Assembly: GCF_018613195.1 (NCBI RefSeq)
Contig: NZ_JAGGQQ010000006.1
Span: 117,100-181,099, forward strand
Length of the DNA: 64,000 nucleotides
Origin: Bacillus sp. ISL-45
GTDB lineage: Bacteria; Bacillota; Bacilli; Bacillales; Cytobacillaceae
Reading direction: 5' to 3'
Numbering within the stretch: the first letter of the stretch is position 1; the number at the start of each line of letters is the position of its first letter. The notes under the pieces were generated by a model that was given only the letters and a program-made list of their open reading frames with translations, was not told the DNA's origin and did not search any database. Below are positions 26,525 through 34,814 of this stretch, in pieces. Both the position numbers and the translations under genes were made by a program.

Positions 26525-27661
26525 TTACGGCTTCAGGACAACTTTAATGCAGCCGTCCGTCCTGGTGTCAAAAATTTGATAACCGTGTTTCGCTTGATCT
26601 AGAGGAAGAACATGAGTGATGACATCGCTTAGATCCATTTTCCCATTAGAAATAATATCATAAAGGTAGGACATATAAGGGATTACCGGTGCCTGGCCCA
26701 TCTTGAGATCCACGTTTCTCTGGAAAATGTCGCCTAGAGGAAAAGCATTATATCTGCCTCCATAGACACCGGTGATTTGGATTGTACCAGCCTTGCGGAC
26801 AGCCTGGGAGGCTATGACAAGACCGCCCATCGCACCACCATGCAGCTTCAAGCCAGTAGCCAGGTATTCAAGCGGAGACATTTTTCCGCTCATACCCGTG
26901 CAATCAATGACAATATCAGCTCCGCCTTTGGTGATCTCCTTCAGGTATTCGCCGGTATTCTGGTGTTCCTCTATGTTAACTTTTTCAACTTTATTTGTCT
27001 TTTTTGCATGCTCTAAACGGTAGTTCAAATGATCAACAGCTATTACTCTCTTCGCTCCTTTAAACCAGGCGAATTTTTGCGCGAGCAAACCCACCGGACC
27101 GCAGCCTAAAACCACCACTGTGTCGCCTGATTTGACACCTGCATGGTCAACGCTCCACAATGCTGTTGCTGCAGCATCTGCCAAAAGTACAAGTTTTTCA
27201 TCCTCAACTTCACAATCCTCGGGGATTTTAAAAGGAGTGAAATTCCCGTAAGGAACACGCATATATTCAGCCTGGCCGCCAGCGTAACCGCCCGTTGTTT
27301 CCGAGTAGCCAAAGAAACCTCCCATTTCTCCATGTGGATTGGAATTATCACACTGTGAAGTGATGTCATTTTTACAATACCAGCATTCTCCGCAGCTGAC
27401 ATTGAAAGGAATGATCACTCTGTCGCCTTTCTTTAGCTTGTTCACACCAGGTCCAACTTCTTCGACTACACCCATTGGTTCGTGCCCAATTACGTAGTCT
27501 GTAGGCAAATTCGGGATCATTTGATGCAAAAGGTGCAAATCAGACCCGCAAATAGCCGAAGCTGTTACTTTTATGATGATGTCATCTGAATTCTTTATTT
27601 CAGGATCTTTTACATTCTTGACCTGTATATTTTTGCTCCCTTGATACGTAACGGCTTTCAT
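26525..27661 (-). CDS. adhB: zinc-dependent alcohol dehydrogenase (AdhB-like)
   Basis: This medium-chain NAD(P)-dependent dehydrogenase of 378 aa has the catalytic zinc Cys in SAICGSDLH, GHEPMGVVEEVG, and the structural zinc cysteines in CGECWYCKNDITSQC. The Rossmann motif VVLGCGPVGLLAQ and the long insertion typical of the formaldehyde-dehydrogenase-like branch follow. ATG 27661 lies ten bases after GGAGG; the ATG at 27670 is too close to the site. It is flanked upstream by CotF- and YraG-like genes, the same association as the B. subtilis yraG-yraF-adhB-yraE-yraD group, which suggests expression in sporulation. Confidence 0.88.
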   Translation of the reverse strand: MKAVTYQGSKNIQVKNVKDPEIKNSDDIIIKVTASAICGSDLHLLHQMIPNLPTDYVIGHEPMGVVEEVGPGVNKLKKGDRVIIPFNVSCGECWYCKNDITSQCDNSNPHGEMGGFFGYSETTGGYAGGQAEYMRVPYGNFTPFKIPEDCEVEDEKLVLLADAAATALWSVDHAGVKSGDTVVVLGCGPVGLLAQKFAWFKGAKRVIAVDHLNYRLEHAKKTNKVEKVNIEEHQNTGEYLKEITKGGADIVIDCTGMSGKMSPLEYLATGLKLHGGAMGGLVIASQAVRKAGTIQITGVYGGRYNAFPLGDIFQRNVDLKMGQAPVIPYMSYLYDIISNGKMDLSDVITHVLPLDQAKHGYQIFDTRTDGCIKVVLKP

Positions 27662-27677
27662 AATAGACATTCCTCCT

Positions 27678-28040
27678 TTATTTATCTGGTGTCGCGAACA
27701 TTCCAAGCCGATCCGTGTCAATTGGGAATAGATCCATCTCTCCGATACTTACTGCCATGTCCGCAGATTTTAAATCCAATTCCACTTGCTTTCCAACATC
27801 ATGGGGGTACAGCCAACCCTTCTTCATCATCAAATCGGAAACTTCAGCGTGAAGGTCAATCGCTTGTTCCATTTGATTGTATAGGGATTTCCTAAGCTCT
27901 CCATTGGCTGTTTCAGTGATGGCAATACCGTAAGTGTGTATACCAGTTTTGATCCAGAGGAGAAAGTCCAGCGCAAATGATGCATCGGCCATCTCGGGCA
28001 TGTGCTCAGCACCCTGGGGATCAAGGTAATCCATTTCCAT
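27678..28040 (-). CDS. CotF-family spore coat protein
   Basis: The 120-aa product carries the ferritin-like CotF helices: MADASFALDFLLWIKTGIHT, YGIAITETANGELRKSLYNQ, AIDLHAEVSDLMMKKGWLYPH. The C-terminus (about 95-120) is an extra Asp/Met tail not seen in the plus-strand paralogue. CotF-like YraD/YraE/YraF proteins of B. subtilis are spore-associated. Its start codon overlaps the stop of the preceding YraG-like gene by one base, and adhB follows after 16 bases, so the three form one operon. Confidence 0.85.
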   Translation of the reverse strand: MEMDYLDPQGAEHMPEMADASFALDFLLWIKTGIHTYGIAITETANGELRKSLYNQMEQAIDLHAEVSDLMMKKGWLYPHDVGKQVELDLKSADMAVSIGEMDLFPIDTDRLGMFATPDK

Positions 28041-28267
28041 CAGACTTCACCTTCCTTCAATGGTTTTGTTCTAGCACCTTTATAAAATACTTTCAATTCA
28101 TCAATTGCTGCGATCGACTGTTGGACATCTTTTTCCATCAATGCTTTCAGGTCGTTATCAAAACAGAGACCCTGCATCAATTTTGATTTAAGGACACTGA
28201 TTGTTTTAAAATTCAATATTTCATGAGCTTCCATCGTTTCATGGAAGGCAAGTGTTTCTTTCTCCAT
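28040..28267 (-). CDS. YraG-like spore coat-associated protein
   Basis: The 75-aa all-helical protein starts MEKETLAFHETMEAHEILNF and continues FKTISVLKSKLMQGLCFDND with a second helix (SIAAIDELKVFY). The HExxE-HEILxFKT pattern matches small YraG-like partners of CotF proteins, corresponding to the N-terminal helices of that family. ATG 28267 follows TGGAGGTGA. It is the first gene of the minus-strand operon YraG-like, CotF-like, adhB, and is divergent from a second YraG-like gene at 28395. Confidence 0.78.
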   Translation of the reverse strand: MEKETLAFHETMEAHEILNFKTISVLKSKLMQGLCFDNDLKALMEKDVQQSIAAIDELKVFYKGARTKPLKEGEV

Positions 28268-28394
28268 AAATTCACCTCCAATAAGAACATATTTAATTTT
28301 CCAATTATGGAGGGTGTTTATACAGAATGTCAGAATAATGGAATGTATTAATGGAAATATAACAGGGAGAGCTTAGAAATAGGAGAGATTGCTT

Positions 28395-28604
28395 ATGACG
28401 AAATATTTAGGTATACATGAGACCCTTGAATTGCTGGAGGTTATGACGTTCAAAAGTGTCACATTAACAAAAGCAACAGCTATGGGCTTGCTTGTTAAGG
28501 ACTTAAGGCTAAAAGAAATCTTAACCGATGAAGTGGTGGCATCAACCGCACATATCAATCGGATGAAGGAGCTTTTGACCAAGAAGGAGGAGAATCGGGC
28601 ATGA
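28395..28604 (+). CDS. YraG-like spore coat-associated protein
   Basis: This 69-aa paralogue of the divergent gene begins MTKYLGIHETLELLEVMTFK and continues SVTLTKATAMGLLVKDLRLK, then STAHINRMKELL. ATG 28395 is six bases after AGGAGA; the in-frame TTG at 28389 overlaps the spacing region. It overlaps the next CotF-like gene by four bases (ATGA), showing translational coupling. The divergent arrangement of two YraG/CotF pairs around 28268-28394 suggests duplication by inversion. Confidence 0.78.
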   Translation: MTKYLGIHETLELLEVMTFKSVTLTKATAMGLLVKDLRLKEILTDEVVASTAHINRMKELLTKKEENRA

Positions 28605-28897
28605 CGAACATCTTGCACAATCTGGCGGGCATGGCAGGGATGACAGACCAGGTAATCGCAACAGATTATTTAATTTCCATTAAGTCAGGGATCCGAAACC
28701 TTTCATTCGCAATAACGGAAACTGCCACACCCGAATTAAGGGAGGCATTTCGAGAACAGCTGAGGGCGGCAGTAGAAGCTCATGAAAACATTTCAGAGTA
28801 TATGATTGAAATGGGATTTTACCACCCGCATAATCTTGGAGAACAAATCAGAGTGGATTTGGATACTGCTGATACCGCTTTGAACCTAGCGGATTAA
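28601..28897 (+). CDS. CotF-family spore coat protein
   Basis: The 98-aa product shows the CotF helices: MTDQVIATDYLISIKSGIRN, LSFAITETATPELREAFREQ, AAVEAHENISEYMIEMGFYH. It resembles the minus-strand CotF paralogue but lacks its C-terminal tail. It is read from an ATGA overlap with the YraG-like gene and ends at a terminator. It is likely produced in late sporulation and bound in the coat, by analogy with YraD/YraF of B. subtilis. Confidence 0.85.
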   Translation: MTNILHNLAGMAGMTDQVIATDYLISIKSGIRNLSFAITETATPELREAFREQLRAAVEAHENISEYMIEMGFYHPHNLGEQIRVDLDTADTALNLAD

Positions 28898-28902
28898 ACT
28901 GT

Positions 28903-28930
28903 AAAGACTGCATACGCAGTCTCTTTTTAT
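28903..28930 (+). terminator. terminator after the CotF gene
   Basis: AGACTGC pairs with GCAGTCT around a 4-base loop, followed by a CTTTTT tail. Confidence 0.8.
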
Positions 28931-29051
28931 ACGGAATTTTTGTAACAAATTTCGTTTGTAGTTGTCCAACTGCAGTGCTTTTAAACCCGTTAAGTTTAAT
29001 CCGCTTGTTTTACAGGAATAGACTGATATATTGGAATTGCAGGTGGGACAC

Positions 29052-30128
29052 ATGGTAGATACTTTTATTAGGGACATTTCTCGCGGGGATATTATCAGAC
29101 TTGCTGTATTTTTAGTGATCATTATAGTAGGAAATTGGCTAATAAAAAGGGTTGCTAAGGTTTCGGCTGCACAAGATTCGAGATTTATCCAAAGATCTCT
29201 GCCGATAATCGATTCGCTTGCGGACTGGCTAACTTTTTATGGGATTATCATTTTACTCCTATTAACCTTCTCAGAGAATGAATGGTTATTTGAACCGCTA
29301 TATACCCATGGGGAAGTAAAGGTGACAATCTTGCTGATTGTCATAGCCTTCCTGATCGTTTCGCTGGCACACAGGCTAGTTAAGCTTTTCAATAAGTATA
29401 TTTTATCCTCGATCTACGATTACTACGGAGTGGATAGAGGATTGGGCTACACTTTCAACCAAATCATATACTATACTGTTATGTTTGCCGCACTGGCTGT
29501 AAGTCTGACCAGTGTCGGGATCAACCTGACTGCGATAGGAGCCGTTTTTGGAGTTCTTGGCATTGGTATTGGTTTTGGCATGAGGAATGTTGCTGGTAAC
29601 TTTGTATCGGGTATCATTATTTTGTTTGAAAGACCAATTGAGGTAGGGGAAATCATTGAGATCAATGATAAGGTCGGACGGGTAGAAAATATCCGCTTAA
29701 GATCTACAATTATCCGTACTGCAAAGGAAGGGACTTTGATTGTTCCTAACCAGTATTTTATCGAACAGATCGTCAAGAACCGAACCAGCGCAAGAATGAT
29801 GGCTCAGGTAAAGGTGAGTGTCGCTTTTGGAACAGATACCCATATGGTGCAGGCACTGCTTGAACAAGCGGTAGACGAAATTAAGGAAAATGAGGAGGGC
29901 ATCCTTGATTCTCCGGAACCTGATATCCGTTTTATTGATTTCCACAGCAAGGCAATGGAGTTCCTGATCGAAATTCCGGTCGTTAACTTTGAAATTAAAG
30001 AGAAAATCGAAAGTAAATTGAGACATATGGTAGCAGCGATTTTTGTCGATAAAAATATTCAGCTGCCAGCAATAACCTTCCAAATGAGTGATAAAACTAA
30101 CCATTTCACATCAGAAGAAGCAGAATAA
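29052..30128 (+). CDS. mechanosensitive channel, MscS family
   Basis: The 358-aa protein has about four hydrophobic segments, ending with the pore helix LTAIGAVFGVLGIGIGFGMR near residue 170 and the family block NVAGNFVSGIIILFERPIEVGE. The beta domain VGRVENIRLRSTIIRTAKEG and an alpha/beta C-terminal domain follow. Such channels open on membrane tension and release solutes during hypo-osmotic shock. ATG 29052 follows AGGTGGGAC; the TTG at 29031 has no site. It is monocistronic with a strong terminator. Confidence 0.92.
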   Translation: MVDTFIRDISRGDIIRLAVFLVIIIVGNWLIKRVAKVSAAQDSRFIQRSLPIIDSLADWLTFYGIIILLLLTFSENEWLFEPLYTHGEVKVTILLIVIAFLIVSLAHRLVKLFNKYILSSIYDYYGVDRGLGYTFNQIIYYTVMFAALAVSLTSVGINLTAIGAVFGVLGIGIGFGMRNVAGNFVSGIIILFERPIEVGEIIEINDKVGRVENIRLRSTIIRTAKEGTLIVPNQYFIEQIVKNRTSARMMAQVKVSVAFGTDTHMVQALLEQAVDEIKENEEGILDSPEPDIRFIDFHSKAMEFLIEIPVVNFEIKEKIESKLRHMVAAIFVDKNIQLPAITFQMSDKTNHFTSEEAE

Positions 30129-30130
30129 GA

Positions 30131-30167
30131 AAAAGGAGAGTTTACCAGCATGGCAAACTCTCTTTTT
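30131..30167. terminator. terminator between MscS and YhfK genes
   Basis: AAAAGGAGAGTTT pairs with AAACTCTCTTTTT (one G-U pair), with a T tail on both strands. The genes are convergent. Confidence 0.85.
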
Positions 30168-30175
30168 GATGCTGA

Positions 30176-30820
30176 TTAAATGTTTTTAAGAGCATCAACA
30201 ATATCAGTTTCTCCAGAAATTAAATCAAAAGATTTCTTGAATGTATTTTTCGCTTTTAAGCATGCCAATACGGTTTTTGCTACATCAACTCTTGGAATCG
30301 AGCCCGTTTTCAGGTTCTCAGCAACCTCAATTTTACCCGTACCTGCTTCGTTCAGTAACCCGCCAGGCCTGATGATTGTATAATTCAGGCTGCTCTGCAA
30401 TAAAGCGCGATCCGCATAGTGTTTTGCGACATAATAAGGCTTAATGGCTTCAGACCAATTCTCTCTTTTGTGTGCTTGCAGGGCACTGACCATTATGAAC
30501 CGGTCAATCCCAGCCTGTTCTGCAGCCTCCACCGTTTTCACAGCGCCGTCAAGATCCACTAACAGAGTTTTATCCAAACCTGTATGTCCTCCTGAACCTG
30601 CCGCGAACACAATGGCATCGCAGCCTTTTGCTGCAGATGCGATGTCTTCAACGGTACCTTCAAGGCTTGCGATTACAGTTTCAACACCTTTTTCTTCAAA
30701 CTCCGGAGTTTGTTCCGGTTTTCTCAGCATCGCTCTTACATCATGTTCGCTGCTTTCTTTAAGCAGATCAACGAGTTGTTTGCCAATCTGTCCATTTGCA
30801 CCTACGACAAGTACTTTCAT
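30176..30820 (-). CDS. yhfK: NAD(P)-binding SDR-like protein (YhfK)
   Basis: The 214-aa atypical short-chain dehydrogenase of the NmrA-like type has the dinucleotide motif VVGANGQIGKQL at residues 4-15, VFAAGSGGHTGLDKTLLVDL near 70, and the YxxxK-like PYYVAKHYADRAL near 130. It matches B. subtilis YhfK (214 aa) along its length. It probably binds NADP; its substrate is unknown. ATG 30820 follows GGAGGTTATCTG. It is monocistronic. Confidence 0.9.
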   Translation of the reverse strand: MKVLVVGANGQIGKQLVDLLKESSEHDVRAMLRKPEQTPEFEEKGVETVIASLEGTVEDIASAAKGCDAIVFAAGSGGHTGLDKTLLVDLDGAVKTVEAAEQAGIDRFIMVSALQAHKRENWSEAIKPYYVAKHYADRALLQSSLNYTIIRPGGLLNEAGTGKIEVAENLKTGSIPRVDVAKTVLACLKAKNTFKKSFDLISGETDIVDALKNI

Positions 30821-31024
30821 CAGATAACCTCCTTGAAAATTCTTAGGTCATACAAAATAAAACTCTGGTTCACATTAAGGTTTGTATAACGCACATGTAT
30901 ATAATCTACCCTTTATTTACTATTGTAAAAGGTATGAATTGAACTATTAAATCCAATTAGGTATGGATTATATGAAATGGGGAAAATAAAGAGAAACTTT
31001 TTATTCTTATTGGAGGGGGACAGG

Positions 31025-32395
31025 ATGGTGAATTACAGTGGACTAATAGAGAAACAAAGACAGTTTTTTTTCAGTGGAAAAACAAAGGAAATTCCATTCA
31101 GGCTTGAGGCTCTGAGATTATTAAGAAGCTTGATCAAATCCCATGAACAGGAACTGATGGATGCCTTAAAGGCGGACTTGAATAAGACTGAGTTTGATTC
31201 ATACCTAACCGAGATAGGAATAGTACTTGAGGAGTTGCGGTTTACCATAAAGCATGTCCGCAAATGGGCAAAGCCAAGAAAAGTAAAATCTACTCTGACT
31301 TTGTTAGGGTCTAAAAGCTATATTTATCCCGAACCGTATGGAGTAGCTCTTGTCATTGCTCCATGGAACTATCCTTTCCAACTGGCGGTAGCCCCTTTAA
31401 TTGGAGCTATCGCTGCCGGGAACTGTGCCATCTTAAAGCCTTCAGAGCTTACTCCCCGTACCTCCGGGGTCCTCGCGAAGCTCATTCATGATAATTTTCC
31501 TGAGGAATATCTGGCTGTTGTTGAAGGTGGAGTGGAAACCAGCCAGGGACTTTTAAGAGAGAAACTGGATTATATCTTCTTTACAGGAAGTGTTCCGGTG
31601 GGAAAGATCATAATGGAAGCGGCAGCTAAGAAACTTACTCCCGTTACCCTTGAATTAGGAGGTAAAAGTCCATGCATTGTACACCATGATGCCCATTTAA
31701 AGTTTGCAGCAAAGAGAGTTGCATGGGGCAAGTTCATGAATGCAGGACAAACCTGTGTTGCTCCGGACTATCTTTATATCCATAGAAGTGTAAAAGATGA
31801 ATTTTTAAAGCTGTTAAAAGAATCAGTAGAGGAATTATACTCATTGGATGCGATTTCAAGCGGAAACTTTACGAAAATTGTAAGTGAGCGGCATTTTAAC
31901 AGACTAACGGGTTTCCTCGATAATGGTGACACATTCTTTGGCGGAAGAACAAATGAAGAAAAGCTTTCAATAGAGCCTACCGTTCTAACCAATATCAATT
32001 GGGAAGATGAAGTGATGGAGGACGAAATTTTCGGTCCGATTCTTCCTGTCCTGGAATACGATGATTTGTCTGATATGATAACGAGAATCAATGCTCGGCC
32101 AAAGCCGCTTGCACTCTATATCTTCTCTGAAAGTGAACAGGTCCAGAAAATGATTCTTGAACATATATCCTTTGGCGGTGGATGCATCAATGATACCGTC
32201 TACCACTTAAGCTCACCGTACCTGCCATTTGGCGGTGTAGGTGAAAGCGGTATCGGGGCTTATCATGGGCAGGGCAGCTTCGATGTATTTTCACATGAAA
32301 AAAGCATATTGAAGCAAACCACTCGCTTCGATCTTCCATTCCGGTATCCTAATACCAAGAATGCGCTAAAGAAAGTGAAGCTGTTTATTAAATAG
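31025..32395 (+). CDS. ywdH: aldehyde dehydrogenase (YwdH-like)
   Basis: This class 3-type aldehyde dehydrogenase of 456 aa is the same length as B. subtilis YwdH. It oxidises aldehydes to acids with NAD(P). The catalytic Cys244 is in GQTCVAPDY and the general base Glu210 in TLELGGKSP; the substrate-tunnel block VIAPWNYPFQLAVAPL and the FTGSVPVGK motif are present. The short C-terminus ends FKTKN-like without a membrane anchor. ATG 31025 lies after GGAGGGGG; the earlier ATG at 30977 precedes that site. A DUF5370 gene follows after 35 bases. Confidence 0.9.
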   Translation: MVNYSGLIEKQRQFFFSGKTKEIPFRLEALRLLRSLIKSHEQELMDALKADLNKTEFDSYLTEIGIVLEELRFTIKHVRKWAKPRKVKSTLTLLGSKSYIYPEPYGVALVIAPWNYPFQLAVAPLIGAIAAGNCAILKPSELTPRTSGVLAKLIHDNFPEEYLAVVEGGVETSQGLLREKLDYIFFTGSVPVGKIIMEAAAKKLTPVTLELGGKSPCIVHHDAHLKFAAKRVAWGKFMNAGQTCVAPDYLYIHRSVKDEFLKLLKESVEELYSLDAISSGNFTKIVSERHFNRLTGFLDNGDTFFGGRTNEEKLSIEPTVLTNINWEDEVMEDEIFGPILPVLEYDDLSDMITRINARPKPLALYIFSESEQVQKMILEHISFGGGCINDTVYHLSSPYLPFGGVGESGIGAYHGQGSFDVFSHEKSILKQTTRFDLPFRYPNTKNALKKVKLFIK

Positions 32396-32430
32396 GCATG
32401 GATTTGCAAATTGTAAGGAGGATGGAACAC

Positions 32431-32625
32431 ATGGGTGCAGTAGAACGCAGCGGTTATATTTTCGAACCGGAATACAGTGTGATTAACCAGGATGGAGCAA
32501 TTCATGTATATCATAAAGGGGAATTCATCGAAGAGCTGAGATTTTCCTTCCAAGGCGAAGCTCCTGATCCCAGTCTTACTGAGCGACTAATCGACCAATA
32601 CTGTGAAAAGCATGGAATTGACTAA
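32431..32625 (+). CDS. DUF5370 family protein (YbxH-like)
   Basis: The 64-aa protein MGAVERSGYIFEPEYSVINQ... is the small Bacillus protein now listed as DUF5370 (YbxH-like). It contains DGAIHVYHKGEFIEELRFSF and ends with a helix before EKHGID. Function is unknown; YbxH is expressed in sporulation or stationary phase in B. subtilis, to my knowledge. ATG 32431 is nine bases after AAGGAGG; the ATG at 32422 is too close to that site. It is probably co-transcribed with the aldehyde dehydrogenase gene and is closed by a strong terminator. Confidence 0.8.
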   Translation: MGAVERSGYIFEPEYSVINQDGAIHVYHKGEFIEELRFSFQGEAPDPSLTERLIDQYCEKHGID

Positions 32626-32646
32626 TGGGTTTTACTCACTGTGAAC

Positions 32647-32683
32647 AAAAAACAGCTGCTCCGAAAAAGAGCAGCTGTTTTTA
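32647..32683. terminator. terminator
   Basis: AAACAGCTGCTC pairs perfectly with GAGCAGCTGTTT, with T-rich tails on both strands between convergent genes. Confidence 0.9.
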
Positions 32684-32711
32684 TTTTCAGCATATAAGAA
32701 AGAAAATTAAC

Positions 32712-33953
32712 TTATGCAGTAACATTCTCGTCTATTTCAACCTCTTCTAAAGTTTCCCCTTCAGAGCGGGCAACATAGACGGCGCAGGCAGCATCACCGG
32801 TAATGTTCACAGCGGTTCTGCACATGTCAAGGAGACGGTCAACCCCCAGCACTAAAGCTATAGCTTCAACAGGCAAGCCTACTGAAGTTAATACCATAGA
32901 CAGCATGATCAATCCCACTCCAGGGACGCCTGCTGTTCCGATACTTGCCAGTGTCGCAGTCAATATGACGGTCAATAATTGTCCCAGTCCCAGTTCGGCT
33001 CCATAAACCTGAGCAATGAAGATGGTAGCAACCCCTTGCATTATGGCTGTTCCATCCATATTGATCGTGGCTCCCAGCGGCTGCACGAAACCACTGACAC
33101 TTTTGGAAACTTTGAGATTATTTTGCAGTGTTTTCATCGAAATAGGAAGGGTAGCAGCACTGCTAGAAGTACTGAATGCAACAATCATAGCTGGTGAGAA
33201 TTCTTTGATGAATTTAATTGGATTCAGTTTTCCAAGCAAAGATACCGCTGACCCATAGGTGATAACAAGGTGAAGCAGCAGGACGAAAAGAACCACGAAC
33301 ATATATTTACCCATTGCTGCGATTGCCTCCAGTCCCTGGCTGCCGATTGCCGTTGCAATCAAACCGAAAGCGCCGTATGGAGCGAACTTCATGATCGCCT
33401 GAACTAAATACATTAGTACTTCATTGGCCTGTTCGACCAGTTTAATCAATCCAGCTGCTTTTTCACCGACTCTTGCTATACCAAAGCCAATGATAATTGA
33501 AAATGCAATCACCTGGAGCATTGAACCCTCGACCATGGCTCCAAGAGGATTGGCAGGAATAATATTCAATAATGTTTCAATAACCGGCGGTGCCTCAGCA
33601 GCTTCAAAGCTTGCGCCCTCCAATTGGAAGCTGCCTGAACCTGGTTGAACCAGAAGTGCCATTCCAATCGCCAGAACTAATGCAATTGCGGTAGTAATCA
33701 GGAAAAAAGAAATCGTCTTGCCGCCGATCCTGCCGAGCTTCTTAGGATCACTAATTCCCGCAGTTCCTAGTATAAGAGAAACGATTACAATAGGGACGAC
33801 AAGCATTTTAATCAAATTGACAAAGATTTTTCCAAGAGGGACAAATACATAACTATTGACTGTTTCGAACACTTCAGGCAACGCCAAGTTAAAAATAAGA
33901 CCGACAATAATACCCAATCCCATACCATAAAGGATTTTGCGCGTGAGTGACAT
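32712..33953 (-). CDS. dicarboxylate/amino acid:cation symporter (DAACS family)
   Basis: The 413-aa transporter is of the GltP/GltT type. It has about eight hydrophobic helices, the serine-rich hairpin FSTSSSAATLPISM near residue 265, the NMDGTAIMQGVATIFIAQ transmembrane helix 7 motif near 300, and the C-terminal DRLLDMCRTAVNITGDA substrate block. It imports glutamate, aspartate or C4-dicarboxylates with Na+ or H+; the exact substrate is not evident. ATG 33953 follows AGGAGG. A good cre-like site just upstream suggests carbon catabolite control by CcpA. Confidence 0.92.
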   Translation of the reverse strand: MSLTRKILYGMGLGIIVGLIFNLALPEVFETVNSYVFVPLGKIFVNLIKMLVVPIVIVSLILGTAGISDPKKLGRIGGKTISFFLITTAIALVLAIGMALLVQPGSGSFQLEGASFEAAEAPPVIETLLNIIPANPLGAMVEGSMLQVIAFSIIIGFGIARVGEKAAGLIKLVEQANEVLMYLVQAIMKFAPYGAFGLIATAIGSQGLEAIAAMGKYMFVVLFVLLLHLVITYGSAVSLLGKLNPIKFIKEFSPAMIVAFSTSSSAATLPISMKTLQNNLKVSKSVSGFVQPLGATINMDGTAIMQGVATIFIAQVYGAELGLGQLLTVILTATLASIGTAGVPGVGLIMLSMVLTSVGLPVEAIALVLGVDRLLDMCRTAVNITGDAACAVYVARSEGETLEEVEIDENVTA

Positions 33954-33983
33954 TTCATCTCCTCCTAATAAAAAATAATAATA

Positions 33984-34001
33984 AATGAAAGCGCTTACTA
34001 A
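33984..34001 (-). promoter_or_regulatory. cre-like site (CcpA) upstream of the DAACS gene
   Basis: TGAAAGCGCTTACT fits the cre consensus TGNAARCGNWWWCA except for the last base. It lies about 30 bases before the start codon, where CcpA binding would block transcription. Confidence 0.6.
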
Positions 34002-34166
34002 AATAACTGATAATTATAAATATTTTGTTACACTTAAAGTATGACTATTTTCGCTTGAAAAGACAATATGTTTTCTGAATATTTTAAAAACATATGTTGT
34101 GAATGAGAGTGAGGTATATCTATGTTATATTTTAGTTAACTTTTCTTTTGAAGGCAGTGATATAGA

Positions 34167-34736
34167 GTGGATGCTCAAGGTAAATGGAATCGAAAATACA
34201 TGGATAGGTTAATAGACGGGAAGCCTCCGGAACCGAATAGAAGGCTGCTAAGGATGGCTGCTTATTTGAAAGGCGGGACAGCAATAGACTTTGCCTCAGG
34301 ACTGGGAGGCAATAGCATTTATCTGTCAGAACTAGGCTATGACATGACTGCAGTTGATATTTCCGACGTTGCTATAAACTATGTACAAGCGGAAGCAGCC
34401 AGACGAGGGTTGAATATTACGGCTAAAGTAACTGATCTCACAAAAGAAAGATCCTTTTTAAAAGACCATAAGCATGATTTAGCGGTAATGACCTATTATC
34501 TGGACCGTTCTGTATTTCCACTACTAAAACAAGTTATCAAGGATAATGGATATTTATTCTTCGAAACGTTTTACAAACATAAAACTGCAAATAACGGGCA
34601 TATTTCGAGTCAATACAAGCTGGAATCGAATGAGCTGCTGAAAGAATTAGGAGATTGGAAGATTCTCTTTTTTGAGGAAGATGAACAGGAAGGACGACAG
34701 ACAATTTTTTGCCAGAAAAAGAATGAATTCCAATAG
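34167..34736 (+). CDS. class I SAM-dependent methyltransferase (TehB-like)
   Basis: The 189-aa protein has the SAM-binding motif AIDFASGLGGNSIYLSELGY near residues 39-58 and the acidic motif II AVDISDVAINY. It resembles the TehB/UbiE-like small methyltransferases often tied to tellurite or thiol methylation. The start is GTG 34167 (ribosome site AAGGCAGTGA); no ATG with a better site exists. The methylated substrate is unknown. It is convergent with the MFS gene and both share a terminator. Confidence 0.83.
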   Translation: MDAQGKWNRKYMDRLIDGKPPEPNRRLLRMAAYLKGGTAIDFASGLGGNSIYLSELGYDMTAVDISDVAINYVQAEAARRGLNITAKVTDLTKERSFLKDHKHDLAVMTYYLDRSVFPLLKQVIKDNGYLFFETFYKHKTANNGHISSQYKLESNELLKELGDWKILFFEEDEQEGRQTIFCQKKNEFQ

Positions 34737-34769
34737 AATTTAAGGTTAACCCCTGCTGATCTATGAAAG

Positions 34770-34800
34770 AAGCAGAAACAGTAAGGACCTGTTTCTGCTT
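34770..34800. terminator. inverted repeat, probable terminator
   Basis: AAGCAGAAACAG pairs perfectly with CTGTTTCTGCTT between two convergent genes; the T tracts are weak. Confidence 0.65.
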
Positions 34801-34814
34801 TAGAAAGACTAACT

